DNA from: Pagrus major
Taxonomy: Eukaryota; Chordata; Actinopteri; Spariformes; Sparidae
Direction of reading: 5' to 3'
Assembly: GCF_040436345.1 (NCBI RefSeq)
Contig: NC_133223.1
Location: 20,158,613 to 20,222,612 of the forward strand
DNA length: 64,000 bases
The position numbers were made by a program, and so were the translations under genes. Each line of letters starts with the position of its first letter. Within the stretch, counting starts at the first letter, position 1. Positions 24,801 through 34,315 of the stretch are shown here, piece by piece. Under the pieces are notes generated by a model. The model made no database searches. It saw nothing but the letters and a program-made list of their open reading frames with translations, and was not told where the DNA came from.

Positions 24801-26833
24801 GCATAGGCACTCCCACTATAGTAAAGTAATTAGCCACTCTTAAAGGAGGATTAATACCCTTGCATTAACGTTATAATAATAATAATAATATTAATAAACT
24901 TAATTTATGAGGCACTTTTCAAATCTGAGTACAAAGTACAGAGAGAAATTAATAAAATAACAAATACCAAAAGAATGATAAAAAAAAAACCTGAAGGACA
25001 ACATTAAAAATTCAAACAAGAAATAAGAAATTAAAAACCAATAAAATAAGTAGGAAGCTCAAATAAAATCAGGGTATGCTCGCTAAGAAAATTACATTTT
25101 GAGACGAGAGTTGAAAGAAGACACTGACTCAGATGGCCTTATTATCTTGGGCACGTCATTCAAAAGCCTCGGAGCCTGATAGCAAAGACTCTGTCCACTG
25201 CCTGAGGATTTTAAACCACGTAAAGGATTCAAACATTTTAAAATATAATATAAAAACTCTTCAGAGTAGTCAATAAGATATTCGAAGCAATTCTAAGGAG
25301 TTCTGAAGAGTCTGTAGTTGCTTAAAAGTTAATTGGTTAAGACAGAAGAAAAGGCTAAGTTAAGCTGCGTTTCTAAAATATATGAAAAGATTTGACTTTT
25401 GCACCTTAAATTGTACAAGAAAATCTGAATGCAATTCAGCAGAAAACATGGTTGGGGTTAGCTCGATTATTTTGTCCTCTGTGAATAAAACAGAAAACCT
25501 CATGGCTGTCACTGTAAAAGAAAAAATACAGACAGTGCTGTTAAATGAAACATTATCTTACCTTTACTAGTGCCGCCTCATTGTGTCGCCTCAGGGCAGC
25601 TCCTGCAGATTTGGGTGCGTGACTTCGGTTCTGTGAATCTTTCAGTCCTTGAGCGGTGCCTCGCTTCGCCCGCACTGTGTACCGGTGGAATGTCTTGTGC
25701 TGAAGGACTTCTTTTCTGTAAAAAAAAAAATATATATATTATGTGTTGGGCTGGCTGAGCTTTTACACTTACAATTACAGCCATAAGGTGTAATCTGAGG
25801 GGCTGTCTACGTACCCTTGGAAAACAGCACCAGCAAAGTGGCCTCCACCTGTCATGAGAACGACCCACACGGTCTTCTTACTTATGGCCTTCAGGGAGGA
25901 TCCTACATCCTGCTCCTCGTCTGACTGAAGCTTTAAAAGGGAACAGAACATGAAATTAGAATAAACAAATATACGGATCACACACTGTACTGTATTGTAC
26001 CTGCTGCTGAGCCTCACCTTGCCCTGCAGCATGCAGCGGTAGACTGATAGATACTGTCCTGCTGAGTTCTGGAAAATGATCCTGCTCAAGGGCCGGCTGG
26101 TGATTAAACTGCTTTCAACTGAACTTTCATTATCTGTGCCGTTGACGTTGCTGCTTCCTCCTCCACTGTCACTATCCAAGTCTTCTTCCTCCGAATCGGA
26201 CTCCGAGCCTGAGATACTCGACATGTCTCCTGTAGATCAGTAACTGAGAATCAATCAACTGTTCAGCCTGTTAAAGTCCCTGACAGATGTGTACAGGACT
26301 CTGGTGGTTTCCTCACCAGCTCCAGTCTTCCTCTCAAACTCCTCAGCTGTCACTGGCGGCATCCCCGACATCTTTAGTCTCAAGTTGAAGCGGTGCCAGT
26401 CGAGCTTGTAGTGCTCCATCTGGAATCGAAAGACAAAACGTGCTTTACTCAAATGACGACCCATGCTGATGTACAATACATCCACAGATCTGTGTTTACC
26501 TGCTCCTCACGATTATTAAAGGGGCATCTGCAGGCTGAGCACACCATCTTATCTGACACCTCTCTAACCAGGCTGGACTCCCTCTGCCTGTCATCTTCTG
26601 GGGATTTATCCTCCAACTCTATGTGGAAGGAAATACGAGGACAGGTTTCAAACAGACAGAAATTTAAAGGGTACCGTCTTCACTACAGGAACTACAGCTT
26701 CATACATACCTTCCGAGGCTGGGTCGGTGTTAGCAGCCTGCCTCAGGACGGGGTTCACCTCCCTCAGCCCAGTGAGAGCTTCGTCATCTGGGCACAAGTC
26801 GAAGATGGAGCGGTACTCGGCACAAGCTGTCAT
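21885..26833 (-). CDS. ankzf1: ankyrin repeat and zinc finger protein 1 (Vms1 family peptidyl-tRNA hydrolase), complete
   Basis: Coding exons, in gene order: 26833-26710, 26618-26500, 26419-26317, 26229-26018, 25930-25815, 25715-25562, 24215-23993, 23894-23793, 23683-23516, 23390-23262, 23166-22884, 22781-22670, 22573-22406, 22318-22248, 22011-21885. Phases join to 736 residues (human 726). Order of parts: C2H2-like finger CSAC...HYKLDWH; a Ser/Glu-rich acidic linker; the VLRF1 release-factor domain with [12 protein letters not shown] and [14 protein letters not shown], whose Gln247 corresponds to the catalytic Gln246 of human ANKZF1; Arg/Lys-rich stretches; ankyrin repeats about 488-605; a Lys/Glu coiled coil; the VCP-interacting motif R-x5-AA-x2-R (669-679); a C-terminal CxxC...CxxxC treble-clef-like knuckle. 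Known role: freeing nascent chains from tRNA on stalled 60S ribosomes, with VCP/p97. All key residues are present. A 5'-UTR intron is likely, with donor near 27247. Confidence 0.93.
22065..22235. mobile_element. MITE family B, partial copy in the last ankzf1 intron
   Basis: CTTCACCCCAAAAAT, ACTCACCCTCATGACGATGG and CCAAACTTCACCTGAC match the longer copies at 29793-30209, 45479-45730 and 47874-48167, but the outer ends are lost. Confidence 0.55.
24240..25560. mobile_element. LINE remnants in ankzf1 intron 6
   Basis: This 1.35-kb intron contains old LINE sequence. At 24880-25230, ATTTATGAGGCACTTTTC, a poly-A-rich segment and AGCCTCGGAGCCTGATAGC are in the order of a common fish non-LTR 3' region. 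No intact frame remains. Confidence 0.45.
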
Positions 26834-27239
26834 TGTTGGTGTTTTTTTTCCTCTTCACCTCATGATCTGCTTAGACATCAGAAAAACAGAGAAACCATCT
26901 CCTAGTTTTGCAAAATGATACGTTTCGTTCGGACATAACAAATATTAACTACACTAGTCTGTTGTTAACCTCTTACTCACTCTTCTCTCTGGCAACATTA
27001 CTGCCACGAGCTGTCTACTGCGTACCAACTACTTTTTCTATTTTTAAAAGCTAGCCTTACCTTAGCTGATGTAACCATATGTTAACCTGCGGTACTATCT
27101 GCTCTTTGAACGACACGTGTAGCTAACAGTAACAGCAGCTATCATCTTCAATAAAAGGCTATGCTGACCGGTCTTTCTATTATGCAATTAAGAGTATTAT
27201 AACAAATAAGTTACAATTACTCAATTTGAAAATAGCGGA

Positions 27240-27345
27240 CAACTCACCTGAAGGGGCTGTCTCTGAAGGCTAACGTTATGTTCATGTGTGCTTCTTCCGG
27301 GAGCTACCTACGGAAGCCCGAAAGCGACAATATAGCTTGACGAGG
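27240..27345 (-). promoter_or_regulatory. ankzf1 5'-UTR exon and promoter region
   Basis: On the minus strand CCCCTTCAG|GTGAGTTG gives a donor at 27247-27246. A matching acceptor lies at 26868-26867 (TCTAAGCAG) ahead of the ATG at 26833. The sequence upstream is CG-containing and GC-richer than its surroundings, with no TATA box, as for a housekeeping promoter. The start site is not fixed. Confidence 0.5.
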
Positions 27346-28820
27346 AGGCGTTCACGGACCGACAGCTGAATGTACATGAAGCATGCGTTAAACAAGTTTC
27401 ACTGCCTCAAGGAAGACTGTACATAAAGAAAAGTGCTGCCTGTTTCACCAGAAACATGACGGATTGACTGTGTAGTATGAAGTCCCTACGTTTGCATTTA
27501 TTTTACATCATTTGCACTATTCTTTTTAAAACTGTAATCACTTGAGGAAAGTATATACTGAATTTTTAATGAGCAATAGCTATTAAAATAGTTTCCAAAT
27601 GTTTTTCTTTAACTTGAACATTCATTACCATAAATTCAACATGATTTATTTTAATCTCCTCAACATTCCCATCTAAATATATACCTAGTTTATTCCTATT
27701 TCCAATTTTACATTTGCTTGCATATGTTTCTACATGTTTCCTTTATATTTATACTGTATATTGGCTTATGTACATGTGTATATTTATACATGGATTCTTT
27801 CCATTCCCCTTGGGGCATCAATAAAGGATTGCCTTACACACACTTACAAATAATTTCCCTCAAAAATTGACTTTATGTATTTTAATCACACATTAAATTT
27901 CCATCCAATTCTTTTACATAAGCTTTACATAAAATATATCATTATACTTAATTTCAAGTATTGCTATCATGTGGAGTCGATATGAATAAATTAAACAACT
28001 AAGTATTAACTTTAAACTATTATAGGCCACATAAAAGTAATGCATTACATTTGGATTACTTTTATGTATAGTACTTGAAAAGATGGAAATGTTACGTGTG
28101 ATTGAAATACATGAAGTCAGTGTTTTAGGGATATTACTATTTGAGTGTTATGTACACGTCTGTATGGTGGTTTTATTTAAAAACCATAATAAAAAAAATC
28201 TATTGTGTTTATTTGGTGTATCTGAAATAAAAGGGAGAGTTTCTGATATATCACTGTGAAACAACCACTCAACTAATTTAAAAACAAAGCATAAAATAAT
28301 TATAACATGGAAAATATTGTTATTTTATTATTGTACTAGTTCAGAACAGCCACTCGGTTTTTATTTTAACTATGTTGGTCATCTTTATATTTGACACATT
28401 GTACTGATAAAGTCTGTACACACTCCCTGAACTAAAACTTTTCAAAAAAACATACTCTGACACATCTTATTCATTAATATTGAAGCAACAAGGAAGAACA
28501 GAAGTGCTGCAGGGAAAATTAAAATGTTTTAACATGCTTTTTAAATGTATGTCTAAGATATCACATAATCACATAACGAAGTTTAAAAGAAAGTACAATA
28601 TTTCTCTCTGAAATCTATTACAAATATAGTCGCATAAACAAAAAAATGTTAAAACTCAAGTACGTACTACGACACTTTGTAAATTGGCGGATTGATTGGC
28701 TACCACGATGGAAATGTGTGTAATCACAGCACTTAAGTAAATATGCTAAGACCCTTAAGTTCCATATCAGTGAATGTCAAGAGCTAATCCTGCGGAGAGA
28801 AGTGCTGCTGGGACAAGATC
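27346..28820. other. AT-rich intergenic sequence between ankzf1 and the coiled-coil gene
   Basis: Very AT-rich, no exon recognised. At 27730-27835, CCCCTTGGGGCATCAATAAAG resembles a LINE 3' end. The right end merges with the 3' UTR of the minus-strand gene (AATAAA on the minus strand at 28837-28832). Confidence 0.5.
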
Positions 28821-28831
28821 AAATCAAACAC

Positions 28832-28837
28832 TTTATT
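28832..28837 (-). terminator. polyadenylation signal of the coiled-coil gene
   Basis: TTTATT on the plus strand, AATAAA on the minus strand, 104 bases after the stop codon. Confidence 0.6.
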
Positions 28838-28940
28838 GAGTGAAACAAAATATATATTCACTATTAATTATACACGTCAAATGCAGTTTAAGATAAAAAC
28901 AAATGTGCCTGTAATCTACTGAACAAACTTAAATATTGAT

Positions 28941-30860
28941 TCACTTGGGTTTGCTCTGATTTCTCTTTGATTTGCTGGTTGGTGGATGGATCAAAGCTTG
29001 TGCTGCTGGCAAAGAAAGATAAGAGTATTAGATTCTTCTGTGTTTCAAATATAAGTTTACTGGCATGTAGCATGTGTCCCTTACCTGCCATATCACGAGT
29101 CTTGGCCTCTGCCAGATTTTTTTTCACCTCCAGGATTTCAGCAGTGAGGCTTCTCACCTTGTTTGTGACGCACTCACTCCTTTCCTGCAAATCGTTCCTA
29201 GAATTTCAGAAAGATAATCAACTATGATTTAGTCGAAGTCATTCAGTCTCTTTACGCACATCGCAAAGCACATTACCTGTCCACAGAGGCTTCACCCGTC
29301 AGTTGTTCAGAGAGGTTTCTTTCCTCTTGCAGCAGATGACCCAGCTGCTGCAGCACATCAACAACTCCACTTTTGTCCATCATCAAATCCACCCTCTGCT
29401 CAGTTTCTTTGGTACTGCAAATGAGAACAAGACTCCTTTGAAAAATGTGAACAGAACAAAGTCAATACTACATCATATGATTGTATATATAATGTGTTTT
29501 TTGGTTTTAATCGTGAAAGAAGAAAGGGATTTGGGGTCTCTGTCCTTGAAGGGTTAAAAATTGTACCTTTCAAAATAAGGTCAATAGAAAAGTCAAAATG
29601 TTTGCTGTAAAATAAAAGGTACATTTGACAGGTGGCTGTGTCTTGCTGACCGGCAAGAGGAGGACACTTGAGCTGGCGACTGATACTTAAATGACATTTG
29701 ATTGCTAAACAAAGTTTATAATTTTACAACCTCCCCTTGTTTATAGTTGTTAGTGGCAGCCTGATATCACTCCTCTTCTCACCGGCACCTCCTTAAAGGA
29801 TAAGTTCACCCAAAAATGAAAATTCAGTCATTATGTTCTCACCACCGTGCCGATGGAAAGTCAGGTGAAGTTTCATAGTCCACAAAAAGCTTCACAGCAT
29901 TACTGAAGTAGACGGGGACTTGATTAAACAGTTAACAAAAAACAATAACCTGAGCCCTGAGATACCAAACTGCTTTGAAATCTTCGCTGTAGCTGCTGGA
30001 TCTCCAGTCTGTTTTCTTTTTCAGTTGTTGTTTAAAGTTTTGAAACAAATCCCCATCTACTTCAGTTGTTTAGGACGAATGCTGCAACGCTGTTTTGCTG
30101 TGAAGCTCTTGAAATGTTTTGTTGACTATGAAACTTTACCTGACTCTGCAACAGCATGAGGGGTAGATGAGGATTGAATTTTCCTTTTTGGGTGAACCTA
30201 TCCTTTAACTTTGTTCAAACAGCACTATGCAGATGCCCAAACCCTTTCAGTTGTGTATGTACTTTGACTGATAGCCAAATACTTTCCTTTTGAGAGTGAG
30301 CTGGGTGATTCAGGGGGCCCCGACACATGAATGACAGTAATTGAACAGGTGGAGACAAAACCACCAACTTCCACTCAACTCAAGTTAACCAAGCCAAGTC
30401 GCAATTAAGACATGGCACATTTTATCGGTAAGTTACCATTGAATTATCTGCTCTTCTGCTCGCAGTCTTCTCTGCTGGACCTGCTCCAGTTTGTGAGTGT
30501 TGTCTTTGATAGCATCTCGGAGCTGCCTCACCTGCCGCTCCTGCAATTTAACGAGAGGGGAAACAAAGCAAAGAGTTAGCAGACCCTAACATTAGTTTTC
30601 AAACAAAGAGTTAGCTAACACTCGCTGCAATGTTGGCAAGTTTCAGTAGCAGTTTCTTTACATTTATGTCATTTCCCTTCATAATTCGTAACTTCAGTAT
30701 CATCGCACCGTGCTTACTGTAACGCTAGCTGTAGCCACCGACATTACACCTAGCACATTTAGCTAGCTAGCATAGAGAACAGTTAACTAACGTCACAAAC
30801 TCGACGTACCGTAGATTTCTCGTGTTGTGTTTGAAATGTATTACCGTGAGAGGCGGTCAT
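28941..30860 (-). CDS. small coiled-coil protein, 156 residues, not recognised
   Basis: Five coding exons: 30860-30810, 30540-30437, 29414-29277, 29197-29085, 29005-28941. All four introns are GT-AG and the phases (0, 2, 2, 1) join without a stop to 156 residues; a CAGCAG repeat at the last acceptor allows one Ala more or less. The protein starts MTASHGNTFQTQHEKST. It is almost entirely charged heptad-like helix (LRDAIKDNTHKLEQVQQRRL, LLQEERNLSEQL, VRSLTAEILEVKKNLAEAK) and ends in a basic tail, KSKRNQSKPK. There is no signal peptide, membrane segment or enzyme motif. A structural or adaptor role (centrosome, kinetochore, synaptonemal complex or trafficking) would fit, but none is shown. The start codon lies 123 bases from the divergent tRNA gene. 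Intron 2 holds a MITE. Confidence 0.72.
29793..30209. mobile_element. MITE family B, full copy
   Basis: The left end TTAAAGGATAAGTTCACCCA and the right end GGGTGAACCTATCCTTTAA are inverted repeats. About 417 bases with no coding capacity, lying in an intron of the coiled-coil gene. Other copies: 22065, 45479 and 47874. Confidence 0.75.
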
Positions 30861-30982
30861 TATATCTTGTTTTATTTAATTATTAAAGCAGGGTTTGCTG
30901 AACTGCGTCAAGTGAGTCTCGAACTCGTGTGTAGTTGTCGTTACGTTGCTTTATATATGCTACTTCCGGTTAGCATGTCAGA

Positions 30983-31055
30983 GCCCGGATAGCTCAGTCG
31001 GTAGAGCATCAGACTTTTAATCTGAGGGTCCAGGGTTCAAGTCCCTGTTCGGGCG
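30983..31055 (+). tRNA. tRNA-Lys (anticodon TTT)
   Basis: 73 bases fold as a complete cloverleaf: acceptor stem GCCCGGA paired with TTCGGGC (one G-U), D arm with the A box TAGCTCAGTCGG, anticodon stem TCAGA/TCTGA with loop CTTTTAA (anticodon TTT at 31016-31018), a five-base variable region and T arm CAGGG-TTCAAGT-CCCTG with the B box GGTTCAAGTCC. The discriminator is G and there is no intron. A run of five T (31060-31064) just after the gene is a pol III terminator. It lies in the short promoter space of the divergent coiled-coil gene. Confidence 0.96.
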
Positions 31056-31059
31056 GTAG

Positions 31060-31064
31060 TATTT
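31060..31064 (+). terminator. pol III terminator of tRNA-Lys
   Basis: TTTTT five bases after the mature tRNA end. Confidence 0.8.
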
Positions 31065-31472
31065 TTCTCTTTTGACAACGTATTGTAGATGAGAATATGT
31101 TATGAACACGTAGGTTTTGCATGAGTTACGTTTCATCTGAAATTAGCAGCGCAACACAGCAGGTCAACTGTAGTTAATCTTAGCTTCAGTAGGGAGAAAA
31201 CAGCACTCCAGGTGAATGTGTGAGACACCTAAAGCCTAAAATTGCCCTAAACCTGTGCCAAACATTAAACCGTTCAATTTAAAACTACTCATTGAAGTGG
31301 AGCTGTTATTACACACAGTGAGAACCTCACATTAGCCTGCTGTTGGAGTTGTTGTTTATGAAAGAATCAAACTAATTTGGGGATTAAACTCACTCACAAA
31401 CAAATAACAGTAACCCTGTCATTTACCTGAGATGATCATGGGTATTATCTCGGGACAGTGATTGGGGACACC
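31065..31472. other. intergenic, astacin 1 upstream region
   Basis: No gene seen. The right part should contain the upstream promoter of the first astacin gene; no specific site can be assigned. Confidence 0.5.
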
Positions 31473-31478
31473 TATAAA
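31473..31478 (+). promoter_or_regulatory. TATA box of astacin gene 1
   Basis: TATAAA lies 62 bases before the chosen ATG, giving an expected start about 31503. This favours the ATG at 31535, which heads a clean signal peptide, over the ATGs at 31462 and 31501. Confidence 0.65.
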
Positions 31479-31534
31479 GCCAGCCGTTAGTGCAGGTAAA
31501 ATGGCAACACTGAAGACATACCTGACTGGCAAAG

Positions 31535-33226
31535 ATGGAGCGGATTATCATCTTGTGCGTGGTTTGCACCTGTCTCTCGGCTGTAGATGCTCAGGTAAAT
31601 ATGCATGGGATTGGAGTGGGATTTTGACAAGTTCAACAACAGAATTGCCAACAACTTTGTCTGTCTTTTCTTGCAGAAATTCTTCATCAGCCCAAAATGG
31701 GGTCCCATTGGCTACAAAGGTAAATATACTTTGAATTTGATCTAAATGTTAATGAAAATGTGACAACTGTAAAAATGCACTCACTGACTAAAACTCTTGT
31801 TTTCTTAAGAACGTGAAGCGCACGGTGATGGTACAGCAATGGACGCGATCATTAAAGCCAATGAGTTCCATGGTAAATTGCACACTGTTTAATTGGATTA
31901 TTTAGCATTTTACGCAACAAATGAGCTGGTGCTGTTAATTTTCCCTGATTTCTGTGTCAGTTACTGGAATCATAGACGGCACCACCAGTCTCAGAGAGGG
32001 AGACATTGCCGTTACTGCTGGAAAGCGCTCCAAAGTCTGCTTCGCCCGTAGCTGCCTCTGGGCGAAGTCAGTGGACGGACATGTCTATGTTGCATACAGA
32101 CTCTCACCTGACTACAGTAAGTGTGAATACATGCAATACTCTGCAGTCGGATGCTTTTTTGAGATTCAGCAACTTTGCGTGTGATGATTTATGAATCGTC
32201 TGTTCCTCGTCTAAACAGCTGAAATGGAGATAAAGCTGATAAAAAAAGGGATGGAAAATGTCGAGAAAGGTACCTGTGTGAAATTTGTTGCTCGGACTCA
32301 CGAGCGAGACTTCATCGACATCCAGCCAAAGTCTGGGTGAGAGCATTTGTTTTAAAATGATTACTGCTTCTGCAAAATGTTTGTCTGTGTGGAACAGATG
32401 TGAGATGCAGACTTGAGCATTTTTCTCTAGAAATACAAGTTGATTTTCGATGGATAAACCTTCAATTATCAATGATCCAGGTGTTGGTCCTACCTTGGTG
32501 CGCGTGGTGGAAGACAGACCGTGTCTCTCCAGACTCCTGACTGCCTCCGGGTTGGAGTGATCGCCCATGAGTTCATGCACGTCCTGGGCTTTGTGCACGA
32601 GCAGTCCCGCTTTGACCGGGACAACTATGTCACCATCATGTGGCCAAACATTTGGAGGGGTAATTTCAAAGGGGCGGGAAGGGGGGTGGCATTGAGGGAG
32701 TGAGATCTCCACAAACGGTAAACTAAAGAATATTTATAATGTGTTTAACTGTGTTTATACGGCAAAGATGTCTATATATCAAAATTATTGCTCACAAATA
32801 ATAACTGTGAGTGTTTTCTACTTTCCAACAGATCGGTTGAGGAACTTTGAGAAATTCAAGACAGATAATCTGGACCTGCCATATGACTATGGCTCAATCA
32901 TGCACTTCGGGATGTAAGTGATAATTTGATTGAGCCGAGTTCACTCTATATAATATAATGTGGTATAATGTGGCGTATAATGTGTATATTTTTAGGTATG
33001 CCTACTCTCAGGATGGACAGCCAACCATCATTCCTAAGAACAGCCAGAACATAAAGCTGGGCCAGTCGTCATCTCTGAGCCGCATCGACAAGCTGAAAAT
33101 CAACAAGCTTTATAACTGTGGTCAGTACCAAACATCCTGAACCAACCTCCATTACTTCAGAGCTCGTGTTCTCAAATGTTTGATTTCTCTCTGTCTCTCT
33201 CTGCAGGTGACGCCGATGATAACTGA
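31535..33226 (+). CDS. astacin metalloprotease, six-cysteine type, with Tyr-to-Phe at the Met-turn
   Basis: Exons: 31535-31594, 31677-31719, 31810-31872, 31961-32116, 32219-32336, 32481-32659, 32832-32913, 32996-33120, 33207-33226; 281 residues. A signal peptide (about 1-19) is followed by a short propeptide with the aspartate switch REGD (Asp70), then a catalytic domain with zinc motif [12 protein letters not shown] (His176, His180, His186, Glu177) and Met-turn SIMHF. Six cysteines (82, 87, 127, 148, 168, 275) include the N-terminal CFARSCLW pair typical of the fish C6AST/hatching-enzyme group. No CUB, EGF or MAM domain, so a secreted minimal protease. Position 232, the tyrosine that acts as fifth zinc ligand and stabilises the transition state in astacins, is Phe (TTC). 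All else looks intact. It is the tandem paralog of the gene at 34316. Confidence 0.9.
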
Positions 33227-33274
33227 CCAAACCGAACTGAGGTGTAGCAGGAATGTACTGAAAGCTAATGTAAT

Positions 33275-33313
33275 AATAAACTGATGTTTAATCATGCAGA
33301 CATTTTCAATAAA
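33275..33313 (+). terminator. polyadenylation signals of astacin gene 1
   Basis: Two AATAAA hexamers, 33275-33280 and 33308-33313, within 90 bases of the stop codon. Confidence 0.7.
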
Positions 33314-33319
33314 GTTTGA

Positions 33320-34243
33320 TTCAAGCTTTCTATCAGCATTTCTTCCGTGTGCTTTCAGTCCTGTGTGTTTCACCAAGGTCATGCAGCTGATTTTGAGAAG
33401 GTTGACAAAAGGAAGCAGGACTTTTGAAAGAAAAAAATGGAGGCATCCAGGTGTCCTTATACACCAAATAAATACAGCACGAGTTATTTCATGAATCAGC
33501 AAGAGAGGACTTGAATTTCAGACAGTGTAATCATACTTGCACACGTGTTCGTACATAACACTCCTGTAAAATGAGGTTTTTGAAGATTTAAAGAAAGGGT
33601 TGTGTCATATTATTAAACAAGAGAAATGCAGGAGAAATAGTTGTAAGTGTGTTTTAGAAAGAGGAAAAAACTTACCTGGGTCAAGAACCAGTTCGTTTCA
33701 ATGACAAGACTTGAATGTATCCATCCTGGAACGACGCAGCTTTAACTCAGATACAGAAATGTTAACCACGGAGGAAAGTGCCAACACATTGGATTCTTTC
33801 CTCAGCCCTTCAAATTGGCCCCTTGATCAGAAATCGAAATAATATTTGGAGAAGGATAAGATTTTGTTTTTATATATTTACCTATGTGACTAAATGATCG
33901 TTGCCAGGACAGTTATCAACTGATAGTTCATCACAAAATCACCGGTTGCCGGTACAGTCAGACACAAATTGCCGGTCTGTTGAACTGGGTGGACGGTTAT
34001 TCTCCTGGTAGCAACTGCTGAGTTAAAAAAAAAAACACCTTAAGTGTCTAATTTCTGAAAGTGCTGAATCTCAGCATGCGCTACAGTAAGTACAGGGCAC
34101 CAGTGAAGGTCAACATCAGGACCACCTGTTATGGATCAGCAGTGGACTTGAGTAAATTACACACAGTGGATGATGAGGGGTCTTAATCGTGCTTCATCAT
34201 AGAATATGCGCCCAATCAGTTGAGAGCAGAGGAGGAGGAGTGG
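33320..34243. other. intergenic between the two astacins
   Basis: No exon seen. Around 33900-34000 there is a short run of similar units (GATCGTTGCCAGGACAG, ATCACCGGTTGCCGGTACAG, AAATTGCCGGTC). The proximal promoter of the second astacin occupies the right end. Confidence 0.5.
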
Positions 34244-34250
34244 GTATATA
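34244..34250 (+). promoter_or_regulatory. TATA box of astacin gene 2
   Basis: GTATATA lies about 70 bases before the ATG at 34316. A CCAAT box (34212-34216) lies some 30 bases further upstream. Confidence 0.65.
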
Positions 34251-34315
34251 GATTCAGAGGAGGTGAGGAGTTCATTCAGCTCTCGTGTTGGAGTACTGCC
34301 GACCGAAACACAACA

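Noticed and set aside
31501-31734. Upstream ATG at 31501 opening a 17-odd-residue lead or an alternative start for astacin 1
   Set aside because: It lies about 28 bases after the TATA box, at or before the expected transcription start, is out of frame, and has no signal peptide, whereas the ATG at 31535 does.
32104-32712. 202-codon minus-strand frame opposite astacin gene 1
   Set aside because: It is antisense to coding exons whose sense frame has catalytic motifs, phases and splice sites; a shadow frame.
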